Shown: positions 15,823 through 23,957 of the stretch, piece after piece
How the letters are laid out: each line of letters starts with the position of its first letter
Position numbering within the stretch: position 1 is the first letter of the stretch
From: Deltaproteobacteria bacterium
GTDB lineage: Bacteria > Desulfobacterota > Binatia > Binatales > Binataceae
DNA: 41,782 bases
Direction: 5' to 3'
Assembly (NCBI GenBank): GCA_021817345.1
Contig: JAKAVC010000058.1
Coordinates: 1 to 41,782 of the forward strand
Program-made: the position numbers and the translations under genes
Notes under the pieces: model-generated
Database searches by the model: none
Told to the model about the DNA's origin: nothing
Seen by the model: only the letters and a program-made list of their open reading frames with translations

Positions 15823-16974
15823 TCAGGCGTCCTTCTGCAGGACGTGAACGACGCATACCGCGCCCACTCCAACCATGTGGGCCAGGCCGACGCGCGCATC
15901 GGGCTGCTGGCGTACGCCGGCTTCGCCGCGCAACTGGCGCGTGATCTCGGCGACCTGTCCGACACCGGTGGGCCCGATCGGATGCCCCATTGCGAGCAGT
16001 CCGCCCGACGCGCTGATTGCGCATCTGCCGCCGATATCCGCCTCGCCCGAGGTTATCATGCGCGCGCCCTCGCCCTCGCCGCACAGCCCCATGGCTTCCA
16101 CGTAGAGCAGCTCCTCGATCGTGAAAGCGTCGTGCAGTTCGACGACGTCGAGGTCATCGGGGGAGATTCGCGCCTCGTCGTAGGCCTGCGCGACAGTCTC
16201 GCGCGTGAGTTCCGCGTCGAAATTTTTCGCACCGTGATAAACCCGCTCCGAGCGCGAAACCGAAGCCGTGACCCGCACGGCCCGCGAGCGAGTGATGCCG
16301 AGCTTTGTGATTGCGTCGTCGGAAGCGACGATGACCGCCGCGGCGCCTTCTCCGATCGGGCAGCATTGCAGGCGCGTCAGCGCGCCGGAAATCGGCGACC
16401 CGGCGAGCACCTCCTCGAGCGTGACCGCCCTCTGGCGCTGCGCGTAGGGATTGTTCGCGCCGTTGCGATTATTCTTCACCGCGACCGACGCGACCTGCTC
16501 GGCCGTTGCCCCGTAGCGGTTCATGTACTCATTGGCGAGCAGCGCAAAATGCGTGAACGGAACCACGCGCCGGCCAACCAGGTCGCGGATGTTGGTCTTC
16601 GCCGACGCCAGCGCGAGCGGAGCGGGCTTGTCCACGCCGACCGCCAGCGACACGTCGGTCAGCCCGCTGGCGACGTCAAGACAGGCCTGGCGCACCGCGG
16701 TGGAACCCGAGGCGGAGGCGTTCTCCACCTGCGCCATCGCAATTCCCGTCGCACCCAGATGCCGGAGCATCGGGCGGCCCGCCGCCATCCCAATCAGCGC
16801 CGTGCCGGTGTAGGCCGACTCGACCGAGCGCCACTCGATTCCCGCATCCCTGAGCGCCTCGCGCACCGCCGTGAGCCCTAGCGCCACGTAGGGCGTCTCG
16901 CTCAAGCGCTGGTAGCGATGCAGGCCAATGCCGACCACGTAAACCGGGCGCATCTCGCGCAGCGTCTTTTTCAT
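15823..16974 (-). CDS. SCP-x-type thiolase-like protein with Ser in place of catalytic Cys
   Basis: This 383-residue SCP2/SCP-x-type thiolase-fold protein keeps most of the catalytic residues: His281 in ELHDAF, His331 in GHPIG and Cys374 near the C-terminus. The nucleophile position, however, reads VENASASGS, with Ser87 (codon TCC) where Cys is expected. This differs from the aldolase-like paralog at 4537, which has Tyr in place of His281. The protein may be a decarboxylating or aldol-type enzyme, a binding protein, or a thiolase changed by mutation or sequence error. It overlaps its upstream DUF35 partner by 4 bases (ATGA), so the two are co-translated. Confidence 0.87.
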   Translation of the reverse strand: MKKTLREMRPVYVVGIGLHRYQRLSETPYVALGLTAVREALRDAGIEWRSVESAYTGTALIGMAAGRPMLRHLGATGIAMAQVENASASGSTAVRQACLDVASGLTDVSLAVGVDKPAPLALASAKTNIRDLVGRRVVPFTHFALLANEYMNRYGATAEQVASVAVKNNRNGANNPYAQRQRAVTLEEVLAGSPISGALTRLQCCPIGEGAAAVIVASDDAITKLGITRSRAVRVTASVSRSERVYHGAKNFDAELTRETVAQAYDEARISPDDLDVVELHDAFTIEELLYVEAMGLCGEGEGARMITSGEADIGGRCAISASGGLLAMGHPIGPTGVGQVAEITRQLRGEAGVRQQPDARVGLAHMVGVGAVCVVHVLQKDA

Positions 16975-17378
16975 CGCACCGTCTCCTGCTTCGCGAAGCG
17001 CAGCTCGTTAGCGCGCCCGCCCTCGCCGTCCACCGCGACAACGACCGCGCGCATTCGATCGCCGATCCTGAGGCCCTCGTCCGTGCGTTGCGCGAGGATC
17101 GCGCGGATTGCGGGGCCGTCGTCCAGCACGATCACGCCGACGGTGAATGGCGCCTCTATATCCTTTCCCTGGTACAGATGGACCGTCGCGAAAGAGGCCA
17201 GCGTGCCCTCGCCGCGCAGCGATTTCGGCTCCAACTGCTCCGCGGGCGCGCCGCACGACTCGCATCCGTACCATTGCGGTGGAAAAAACACGTATCCACA
17301 TGCGCGGCACCTGCCACCGTTGAGCGCGGGCTCGGGCGACGCGGAAAACAGACTCGACTCAGACGCTCCTTCGGGCAT
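16971..17378 (-). CDS. DUF35 zinc-ribbon/OB-fold protein, partner of the Ser-thiolase
   Basis: This 135-residue DUF35 protein has a zinc ribbon (Cys24, Cys27, Cys39, Cys42) followed by an OB-fold (about 55-115). It is expected to bind acyl-CoA and to form a complex with the thiolase-fold protein encoded immediately downstream, which it overlaps by 4 bases. The start is the ATG at 17378, preceded by GGGAGG at about 7 bases; an earlier in-frame ATG twelve codons upstream has no such site. This is the second thiolase/DUF35 pair of the window, with gene order reversed relative to the first (DUF35 first here, thiolase first at 4537). Confidence 0.88.
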   Translation of the reverse strand: MPEGASESSLFSASPEPALNGGRCRACGYVFFPPQWYGCESCGAPAEQLEPKSLRGEGTLASFATVHLYQGKDIEAPFTVGVIVLDDGPAIRAILAQRTDEGLRIGDRMRAVVVAVDGEGGRANELRFAKQETVR

Positions 17379-17753
17379 GGAAAGCCTCCCACGGAAACAG
17401 TTCACCCAAACCATACATAGTCAGCCAACAAATACGCTAACGGCGCCCTCGTGGCGACGACTTCTCACCAGCCGCCAGCGCGCTCATCAAGGGCGGCATG
17501 GAGTTTTTTTTCCGAGGAACAGGCTAAAGCCCGAGCGCAGGACGATCGCGGAGATAGCCACGCCCGAAGAGCGCCGCAAAGCGCGCACGAGATAATTCAG
17601 CGGCCACTCAAAAACATTCCGTCGAATATTCAGGCTGCACCTCGCCGAACATGACCGGCATTGTGCGAACCCTGCACCCGGGTCAACACGGGACCGGGCC
17701 TCAAGCGCCTTCCTCATTTCTGGCCTTGACGGTTCCCCGTCCGCCGGAGATAG
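17379..17753. other. Divergent intergenic region
   Basis: The 375 bp between the minus-strand DUF35/thiolase pair and the plus-strand selenoprotein gene have no supported gene. It should hold both promoters, but no -35/-10 pair was identified. A run of T (around 17510-17517) is the only notable sequence. Confidence 0.4.
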
Positions 17754-18851
17754 ATGGTCTGCGGGACGAAGAACATGATCCTTCAATCCCTGGAAGTCGA
17801 AACAAAAGAATTTGAACAGCGCACCGGATGGAGCCTCAAACCCGAGGGACTGTGCAAGGGCGAGGTGTGCGTTCCGTTTGCGGCGGGCGTATCGGGCGGC
17901 GGAAAACTCGACACGCGGACGCTTTCAGAGCGCCTCGGGATGCCGCTCATCCGCGACGACGATGCGGACGTATGGTGCCTCGGCCCCGAAGCGATGGGCC
18001 GCGCGCTGACCACGGCTCGCGCGCCCGAACTGGTTTTGCCCGACTACACCGGCAGGCAGTTTCGGCTTGGTTCGTTGCGCGGGCAGAAGGTGCTTATCGT
18101 CACATGGTCCTCGTGGTGAGGATGCCGGCTTGACCTGCCCGTGTGGCAGGCCCTGCGCAACGAACTCCAGCCGAAGGGGCTCGAAATTGTAACCGTCGCG
18201 CTGGACGTCGATCCCGAGGCGGCGCGCGCGTGGATCGAACAGACCAAGCCGAACCATCCCTCGCTAATCGACAGCGCGCATCGGGTCGACGAACTGCTCG
18301 GCGTAGTGAACGTTCCCAACGGCGTCTGGATCGATGAAGACGGCATGATCGTGCGGCCGGCCGAACCGGCATGGCCAGAGCGCGACACTCCGCCGGACTG
18401 GCAGAAGATGGCCGATAGTCCCGACGTTCCCGAACAGTTGCGCGAGACGCTCAAGCTCGCGAGCAACATCCGCATCCAGCCCAGGGAATACACAACCGCA
18501 CTGCGGGACTGGGTCACTAACGGCAGGGCGAGCCGCTATGCGCTCGCGCCGGAGGAAGTGATCGCGCGCAGCGGTCTCCGCGGCAAGGCCGAGGCCGAGG
18601 CGGCGGCGCGCTTCGAGTTGGGGCAGTACCTGTGGTCTATCGGACGCCATGACCTTGCTCCGAAGCATTGGCGCGAGGCGCATCGGCTGCAGCCCGACAA
18701 CTGGACCTACAAGCGCCAGGCGTGGACGCTCGCAGACCCGTTCCAGGGTCCAACCGAGCTTTACGATTCGTGCTGGGTGAACGACGTGCGCAAGATCGGC
18801 GCGGAGAATTACTACCCACCGCTCGATCTTTCGCCGTCACGCACGAAATAG
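17754..18851 (+). CDS. ResA/TlpA-like thioredoxin-fold selenoprotein (in-frame UGA = Sec122)
   Basis: One reading frame runs through an in-frame TGA at 18117-18119 and encodes 365 residues with selenocysteine at position 122. The local sequence is VTWSSW-Sec-GCRLDLPVWQ, the position of a redox motif just after a beta strand (KVLIVTW), as in ResA/TlpA proteins; a Trp-x-x-Sec-Gly-Cys selenoprotein family is known. The frame continues with typical thioredoxin-fold sequence (LEIVTVALDVDPEAARAW, then VPNGVWIDEDG, containing the cis-Pro-type turn). The C-terminus (about 270-330) is helical and TPR-like. A bacterial SECIS-type hairpin follows the UGA. There is no signal peptide, so it is probably cytoplasmic. 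The start is ATG 17754 (GGAG 4-5 bases upstream) or ATG 17775. It is likely a peroxiredoxin- or disulfide-type oxidoreductase. Confidence 0.85.
18117..18150 (+). promoter_or_regulatory. UGA codon plus bacterial SECIS-like hairpin
   Basis: Fourteen bases after the UGA (18117-18119) a perfect 6-bp stem, CCTGCC (18134-18139) and GGCAGG (18145-18150), encloses the 5-base loop CGTGT, which contains GU. Stem position and loop agree with bacterial SECIS elements, which lie within the coding region just after the UGA and bind SelB through a G/GU in the apical loop. It supports selenocysteine insertion rather than termination. Confidence 0.75.
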
Positions 18852-18859
18852 AGTCCTCA

Positions 18860-18874
18860 ACGCGCTCGGCGCGT
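18860..18874 (+). terminator. Short hairpin after the selenoprotein gene
   Basis: ACGCGC-TCG-GCGCGT forms a 6-bp stem 8 bases past the stop codon, followed by GTTGCT. The T tract is poor, so termination here is only possible. Confidence 0.25.
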
Positions 18875-19068
18875 GTTGCTATCGAAAACCCGGCTTGTGA
18901 TCTGGTCTGCCGGATGAACAGGCCCCGCATGACTGGATTCGGCTGCCCGAAGGCGAACGGAATCATCGACCGGACGGGACTTGAGATCCGGAGCCCGCGC
19001 GGCTCGCTTGCCAGAACTCTGCCCCGTGGATAAAGCCTTAATCACGCGTCCGTTTCAGGAGGCTGAAT

Positions 19069-19614
19069 ATGGCTGGCGACGATGAAGCAAGAGCGGCCCG
19101 TGAAGATACTGAAGCCTTCGACGACGACGAACAGCGTGGATCTTCGGAACTCGGTTCCGTTCTCCTGCACGAGACCCTCAAGAATGCTCTTTCCAATCGG
19201 GGTCTCGTTCTCGACGAGCAGGTTCCGTTGGCTGAAGCCCTGCGCCAGATGCGCGAGCAGCATCAGGGATGCGTGCTGGTCACGCGCGACGGCAAACTGA
19301 CGGGCATCTTCACGGAACGCGATGTCCTGATGAAGGTGGCCGGGACAAAGGTCGATTTCGAGCACACGCCGGTCGCGCTCTACATGACTCGCAACCCCAT
19401 CCGCCTGCCCGAGGATGCGAGCGTGGCGTACGCACTGAATCGGATGTGCGTTGAAGGCTTTCGACATGTTCCGCTGACGGACGAGCAGAGCCGGCCGGTC
19501 GGTGTCGTTTCGATGCGCAACATTATCGAGTATCTGAGCGGATTCTTTCCCAAGGACGTGCTGAATCTGCCGCCCGAGCCGATCAGCGGCTTTCGCAGTC
19601 GCGAAGGCGCGTAG
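19069..19614 (+). CDS. CBS-domain pair protein
   Basis: This 181-residue cytoplasmic protein consists mainly of two CBS domains (about 40-95 and 103-165), with the typical pattern of a ligand-binding Bateman module: GCVLVTRDGKLTGIFTERDV and HVPLTDEQSRPVGVVSMRNI. The N-terminal 35 residues are acidic and probably disordered. CBS pairs bind adenosine nucleotides and regulate partner proteins; as a stand-alone module its partner is unknown. AGGAGG is well placed before the ATG. It is a single-gene unit, convergent with the primase fragment at 19627. Confidence 0.88.
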   Translation: MAGDDEARAAREDTEAFDDDEQRGSSELGSVLLHETLKNALSNRGLVLDEQVPLAEALRQMREQHQGCVLVTRDGKLTGIFTERDVLMKVAGTKVDFEHTPVALYMTRNPIRLPEDASVAYALNRMCVEGFRHVPLTDEQSRPVGVVSMRNIIEYLSGFFPKDVLNLPPEPISGFRSREGA

Positions 19615-19626
19615 CGCAACCGCGGG

Positions 19627-20010
19627 TCATCGGCGGGTTATCGGCCCTCGAAGCAATATCACCGACAGGTTGACAGCTTTGCGTGCGGATTCCTCTTCGC
19701 GCGCAATTAAAGCTTCGTTGAAATCTTTTCCGGCGGGCGGAAGTGCGATGCGCGCGTCTCGGCCTTCCCGAATCAAGCGATGGGCGGCTTCGTAGGCGGC
19801 TTTGCGGCCGGCGCTGCCGTTGTCGGCGGCGATGATGACCGCACTGACCTCGGGCGGTAGGGCGAGCGTTGGCAGGTTACTCGCTGAGACGGCGGCGGCG
19901 TAGTTCCATCCTTCGAAGCTCGGCTGTCCAAAGCCGCTGGGTAGAGCGCTCCGCCGCCCTCGTTGCCGCGCCTTGTGCTCGCGCTTGAGATCGGCATTCG
20001 CGCGAACCAG
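19627..20010 (-). pseudogene. Remnant of a phage/plasmid-type primase (Toprim fragment)
   Basis: The minus-strand frame ending at 19627 carries a short piece resembling the Toprim domain of phage- and plasmid-type primases: LALPPEVSAVIIAADNGSAG, then EGRDARIALPPAGKDFNEAL. The preceding part (FGQPSFEGWNYAAAVSASNL) is only loosely primase-like. The zinc-finger and catalytic parts are missing, and the open frame runs back through the tRNA-Gly gene, which is not plausible for a real start. The 5' limit given is approximate. It is therefore a decayed fragment of a mobile element, located at the 3' side of tRNA-Gly, a common integration site. Two degenerate copies of the tRNA 3'-end sequence lie at 19622-19644. 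Confidence 0.6.
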
Positions 20011-20111
20011 ATACGCGAGCTTTGCGATCGCGACCTGAAACCCGCCTGCCGGGCCGACCGAACTCCGTTTTGCGGTTGCCGATAGAGCCTTGAATTGATT
20101 CGGGATTTCCG

Positions 20112-20187
20112 TGGAGCGGGTGATCGGTTTCGAACCGACGACCTTGTGCTTGGCAAGCACACGCTCTACCAACTGAGCTACACCCGC
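20112..20187 (-). tRNA. tRNA-Gly (anticodon GCC)
   Basis: The complete cloverleaf is visible on the minus strand. The acceptor stem GCGGGTG/CACCCGC is perfect, the D-arm is GCTC/GAGC, the anticodon stem TGTGC/GCACA carries the loop TTGCCAA (anticodon GCC), and the T-arm is GTCGG-TTCGAAA-CCGAT. The terminal CCA is encoded. Its 3' end faces the primase remnant. Confidence 0.95.
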
Positions 20188-20365
20188 CCCGGAACTGAAA
20201 TTTGTAACAGTTTACGCGCCTGCGGCCAAGCACCCTCGGCCTTCATGCGAATCCAGCGATTCTCTCGTCCCCCTGAGACGATTGCGCCTTGACGGGAAAT
20301 CCTGTCGGTGCGCGACAGCCTCGCGGTCAGCGCATGCGAGCGCCGACCGCGAGCCATCGTTTGCT

Positions 20366-21331
20366 CTACTTGATCACGACCGGGTTCACCGGCGCGCCGG
20401 CGCCGCCGACGATCTTCAGCGGAGCGCCGACGAACAGGAAAGTGTACTGGCCGTCCTTCGCGCAGTCCTCGGCGAGATCGGTCAGCCAGTCGATCTCGTT
20501 GAAGACGACGCCCTGGTAATGGAGCAGCGCCATGTGCAGCGGCAGCAGGGTTCCGCTCTCGTCGTGGGTGCTCTGCTCGCTCGCGATCGTGTCCGTGCCG
20601 AGCGACGGGATCTCCATCTCGTGGAACCATTTAACAAGTTCCGGGCTGTAGCCGAGGCCGGGCTCGTTGAACTGGCCTTTCGGAAAAATCCCCTCCATGC
20701 CCTTGTCATAGAAGAGCTTGAGCCATCCGGTATGGATCAGGATGATGTCGTGCTTCTCAATCGTGACGCCCTGCTTTTTCGCGGCGCCGAGCAAATCCTC
20801 GAGCGTGATCCTTTCGCCCGCGTCGAGATGAGGCTTGCCCTTGTAGCGCGCCGCGTCGATGAGCACGCCGCGTCCGACCACGCCGTGCTCGGCGATCGGC
20901 TGGATCGAGCATTTCTGAAGGCCGCCGATCGTGGTCTTGGCGTCGTAGCCGTTGTAGATCTTCTCGCCGTGCCATACGTGGCCGAGCGCGTCGTACTGGG
21001 TGCTGCCCTGCAGGTACATCACGATCACATCGTCGGCGTACTCCAATCCGCCCGGCATCGGCTGCGCGCGCCCGCTGATATAAAAGCCCTTGTCCATCGC
21101 CATCGTGCGCAGCGGCTGCGAGCGCGTGGGGAAAAGCGGGTCGCCCTGCGGGCGCGCGACCGGAACGCCGAGCGTGAAGACCTTGCCCTGCTGGACGGCC
21201 TTGATTCCGCGCAGCACTTCCTTGTTGGTGAGAAAATTGAGGCCGCCCAGTTCGTCGTTGGCGCCCCATCGGCCCCAGTTCTTCGGCGCGTCCTTCAGCA
21301 ATTCGGTGAACGGTATCGGTTTCTCAGCCAT
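20366..21331 (-). CDS. Cyclase family protein (kynurenine formamidase-like hydrolase)
   Basis: This 321-residue protein belongs to the cyclase/arylformamidase family of metal-dependent hydrolases (PF04199). The metal-binding motif reads GSTQYDALGHVWHG, the Gln-containing variant of the family's GTHxDxPxH motif found in a large bacterial subgroup. The substrate is unknown; family members hydrolyse N-formylkynurenine or act on cyclic or polyketide-type compounds. The ATG at 21331 is chosen because GAGAGG lies 9 bases before it; an ATG three codons earlier directly abuts that site. No kynurenine-pathway gene is nearby, so a role in tryptophan breakdown is not supported. It stands alone between tRNA-Gly and pgsA. 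Confidence 0.85.
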   Translation of the reverse strand: MAEKPIPFTELLKDAPKNWGRWGANDELGGLNFLTNKEVLRGIKAVQQGKVFTLGVPVARPQGDPLFPTRSQPLRTMAMDKGFYISGRAQPMPGGLEYADDVIVMYLQGSTQYDALGHVWHGEKIYNGYDAKTTIGGLQKCSIQPIAEHGVVGRGVLIDAARYKGKPHLDAGERITLEDLLGAAKKQGVTIEKHDIILIHTGWLKLFYDKGMEGIFPKGQFNEPGLGYSPELVKWFHEMEIPSLGTDTIASEQSTHDESGTLLPLHMALLHYQGVVFNEIDWLTDLAEDCAKDGQYTFLFVGAPLKIVGGAGAPVNPVVIK

Positions 21332-21534
21332 CGCATCCATCCTCTCGGGAGACAGCGCTAATGCTTCGCGCGGCGCACTACAAGCGCCGCCGGGTAACGG
21401 ACTCGCGCGCGGGGCCCGCGTGTCTTTTGCTTTCGCGCAGATGCCGCGACGCCCGCGCGACGTTACGCTAGGTCCATCGCGGACGAACTGTCAAGAATAC
21501 GCGCGCGGCGTTGCCGATGCGGGGCGCGCCGCGC

Positions 21535-22122
21535 TCAAAGGGCAACTCGTTTGGGAGGGAAAGCGTGGGGCCTCGGCCTGAACACGCGGATGACCCTGAC
21601 GAAATAATCCACGCCCGACCATATGCTGACCGCCATCGCGATCCACAGCAGAAACATGCCGGCGGCGAAGAACTCGATGTGGAAGTAGGTGTAATTGATT
21701 AGCAGCGCCTGCACCGCCATCGACTGCAGCACCATCTTGTACTTGCCGAGTTCCTCGGCCGCGACCACCATCCCCTCGGCAGCCGCAATCGCGCGCAACC
21801 CCGTAACCATGATCTCGCGCGCGACCAGCACCGCGACGATCCACGCCGGGACCCGCGGCGCCCGCGGCATCCCGGCCAGCATGATCAGCGCGCTGATAAC
21901 GACGACCTTGTCCGCGAGCGGGTCGAGGAATTTGCCGAGCGTGGTTCCCGAGCCGTAGCTGCGTGCTATGTAGCCGTCGAGAAAATCGCTTACGGTCGCG
22001 AAAAAGAACACCCCGCCCGCGAGCGCCGCGGCGAGCGGCCCGGTGTGCAGCAGCAGGCAGACGAGGACCGGCGTACTGGCGAACCTCAGCAGCGTGATAA
22101 CGTTAGGAGCCGTCCATGTCAC
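21535..22122 (-). CDS. pgsA: CDP-diacylglycerol-glycerol-3-phosphate 3-phosphatidyltransferase
   Basis: This 195-residue inner-membrane enzyme catalyses the committed step of phosphatidylglycerol synthesis, CDP-diacylglycerol + glycerol 3-phosphate to phosphatidylglycerophosphate + CMP. It carries the complete CDP-alcohol phosphotransferase motif: Asp46, Asp49-Gly50, Ala53-Arg54, Gly63, Asp67 and Asp71. Several hydrophobic segments (about 8-45, 75-100, 125-175) fit the family's six-helix topology. The N-terminal TAPNVITLLRF is typical of PgsA. It is divergent from nadB. CdsA and other phospholipid genes are not in the window. Confidence 0.92.
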   Translation of the reverse strand: MTWTAPNVITLLRFASTPVLVCLLLHTGPLAAALAGGVFFFATVSDFLDGYIARSYGSGTTLGKFLDPLADKVVVISALIMLAGMPRAPRVPAWIVAVLVAREIMVTGLRAIAAAEGMVVAAEELGKYKMVLQSMAVQALLINYTYFHIEFFAAGMFLLWIAMAVSIWSGVDYFVRVIRVFRPRPHAFPPKRVAL

Positions 22123-22301
22123 GCGAGAATCCCGGGATACCCTATGCGCCGTTGTTGAAGCCCTTTACCGGCGCCTACTTGGAAAAATAAGGAAATCCCG
22201 CGGCTGGAGCAATCGCAGACCCGCGCTTGACGAGTCCGCCCGCCGCGCATAGCGTTCGAGAAAGCCGCGATTGAATCCATCCTGCAGGTCACATTCTTGA
22301 A

Positions 22302-23906
22302 ATGAGCACTTCCGCTCTGGACTGCGACTTCCTGGTAATCGGCGGCGGAATCGCAGGCCTCATGTTCGCGATAAAAGCCGCCGAGTCGGGAACCGTCATC
22401 GTTCTGACCAAGGCCGCCAGCGCCGAGGCCAATACCGCTTACGCCCAGGGCGGGATCGCCAGCGTCTGGAGCGTCGAGGACACCTTCGAGTCGCATATCG
22501 AGGATACGCTGCGCGCCGGCGCCGGGCTCTGCGATCGCAACGCGGTCGAAAGCATCGTGCGCGAAGGGCCCGACACGGTGCACGAGCTGATCCGTCTCGG
22601 CACCCGCTTCACGCGGGTCGAGGCCGGCGGCGAGGACGAATACGATCTGGGCCGCGAGGGCGGACATACCCATCGCCGCGTCCTCCATGCCCAGGATCTG
22701 ACCGGGCGCGAGATCATGCGCGCGCTAGGCGAAGTCGCCGCGGCCCATCCCAACATCCGCGTGCTGGAAAACCACGTCGCCGTGAATCTCTTGCTCGAAA
22801 AACCCGACGGCGCTCCGCACGCCGCATGCTGGGGCGCCTACGTGCTCGATCGCGCGAGCGGCAAGGTCAGCAAAATCGTTGCCGCGGTCACGATGCTGGC
22901 GACGGGCGGCGCGGGCAAGGTCTATCTGTACACGACCAACCCGGACATCGCCTCGGGCGACGGGGTTGCGATGGCGTATCGGGCGGGCGCGCCGGTCGGC
23001 AACATGGAGTTCATCCAGTTCCATCCGACATGCCTTTATCATCCCGCCGCCAAGTCGTTTTTGATCTCCGAGGCGCTTCGCGGCGAGGGCGCGATTCTGC
23101 GTCTTCCCGACGGCACGCCCTTCATGAAGAAGTACCACCCGGACGCCGAGCTGGCGCCGCGCGACGTGGTCGCCCGCGCGATCGACGCGGAGATGAAGCG
23201 GCTTGGTCTCGACTTCGTTTATCTCGATCTGAGCCATCGCGAGGCGGACTTCATCCGCAACCGGTTCCCGAATATCTTCAAGCGATGCTTGAGCTATGGG
23301 ATCGACATGACCGTCCAGCCGATCCCGGTGGTTCCGGCCGCGCATTACATGTGCGGCGGGGTGGTAACCGACCTCCACGCGCGCACCGCTATCGCGAGGC
23401 TTTACGCCGCGGGCGAAGTCGCGATGACGGGCCTTCACGGGGCAAACCGGCTTGCCTCGAACTCGCTTTTGGAAGCGGCCGTGATGGGCCGGCGCGCGGC
23501 GAGTTCGGCGGCGGAGGCTCTAATCGCTACGCGCGGGCAGCGGATACCGGAATTTCCCGAGTGGGATCCGGGACGCGCGATCAGGAGCGAAGAGCGCGTG
23601 CTCATCACGCAAAGCTGGGACGAAATCCGCCGCCTGATGTGGAACTATGTCGGGATCGTGCGCAGCGACCGGCGGCTTGCGCGCGCGGCGCGCCGGCTGG
23701 AACTGCTGAAGGAAGAGATCCACAGCTACTACTGGGACCATCTGCTCGATTCGGACCTGATCGAGCTTCGTAACCTGGTGACGGTCGCGGAACTGATCGT
23801 GCGCTCGGCGACGATTCGCAAGGAGTCGCGCGGCCTTCATTACAATATCGACCATCCCGAGCGTGACGACGCCAACTGGCTCCGTCCCACGATAATCGCG
23901 AAGTAG
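22302..23906 (+). CDS. nadB: L-aspartate oxidase
   Basis: This 534-residue FAD enzyme oxidises L-aspartate to iminoaspartate, the first step of de novo NAD synthesis. The N-terminal FAD-binding motif is VIGGGIAGLMFAIKAAE. Family segments include ANTAYAQGGIA, the RxxH-type EGGHTHRRVLHAQD, EFIQFHPTCLYHP, the HYMCGGVVTDLHARTAI block and GLHGANRLASNSLLEA. The C-terminal helical domain is complete. Length and domain order are normal for NadB and distinguish it from succinate dehydrogenase flavoproteins (no SDHB neighbour). nadA and nadC are not in the window. It is convergent with clpA. Confidence 0.95.
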   Translation: MSTSALDCDFLVIGGGIAGLMFAIKAAESGTVIVLTKAASAEANTAYAQGGIASVWSVEDTFESHIEDTLRAGAGLCDRNAVESIVREGPDTVHELIRLGTRFTRVEAGGEDEYDLGREGGHTHRRVLHAQDLTGREIMRALGEVAAAHPNIRVLENHVAVNLLLEKPDGAPHAACWGAYVLDRASGKVSKIVAAVTMLATGGAGKVYLYTTNPDIASGDGVAMAYRAGAPVGNMEFIQFHPTCLYHPAAKSFLISEALRGEGAILRLPDGTPFMKKYHPDAELAPRDVVARAIDAEMKRLGLDFVYLDLSHREADFIRNRFPNIFKRCLSYGIDMTVQPIPVVPAAHYMCGGVVTDLHARTAIARLYAAGEVAMTGLHGANRLASNSLLEAAVMGRRAASSAAEALIATRGQRIPEFPEWDPGRAIRSEERVLITQSWDEIRRLMWNYVGIVRSDRRLARAARRLELLKEEIHSYYWDHLLDSDLIELRNLVTVAELIVRSATIRKESRGLHYNIDHPERDDANWLRPTIIAK

Positions 23907-23957
23907 CGGTCGCGCGGCGTGCGCGCGCCGTCAAGCCGCCGAACGCCGCCGGACGGC

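Noticed and set aside
17754-18119. Separate 121-residue protein ending at the TGA at 18117
   Set aside because: It would end in the middle of the thioredoxin-fold redox motif. The same frame continues with matching fold sequence and a SECIS-like hairpin, so it is better read as the first part of a selenoprotein.
19627-20172. Complete 181-residue protein
   Set aside because: The frame runs through the tRNA-Gly gene, and only a short stretch resembles a primase Toprim domain. It is treated as a remnant.
20282-21361. Long plus-strand open frame opposite the cyclase gene
   Set aside because: Antisense shadow; the minus strand carries the conserved cyclase motif and the ribosome site.
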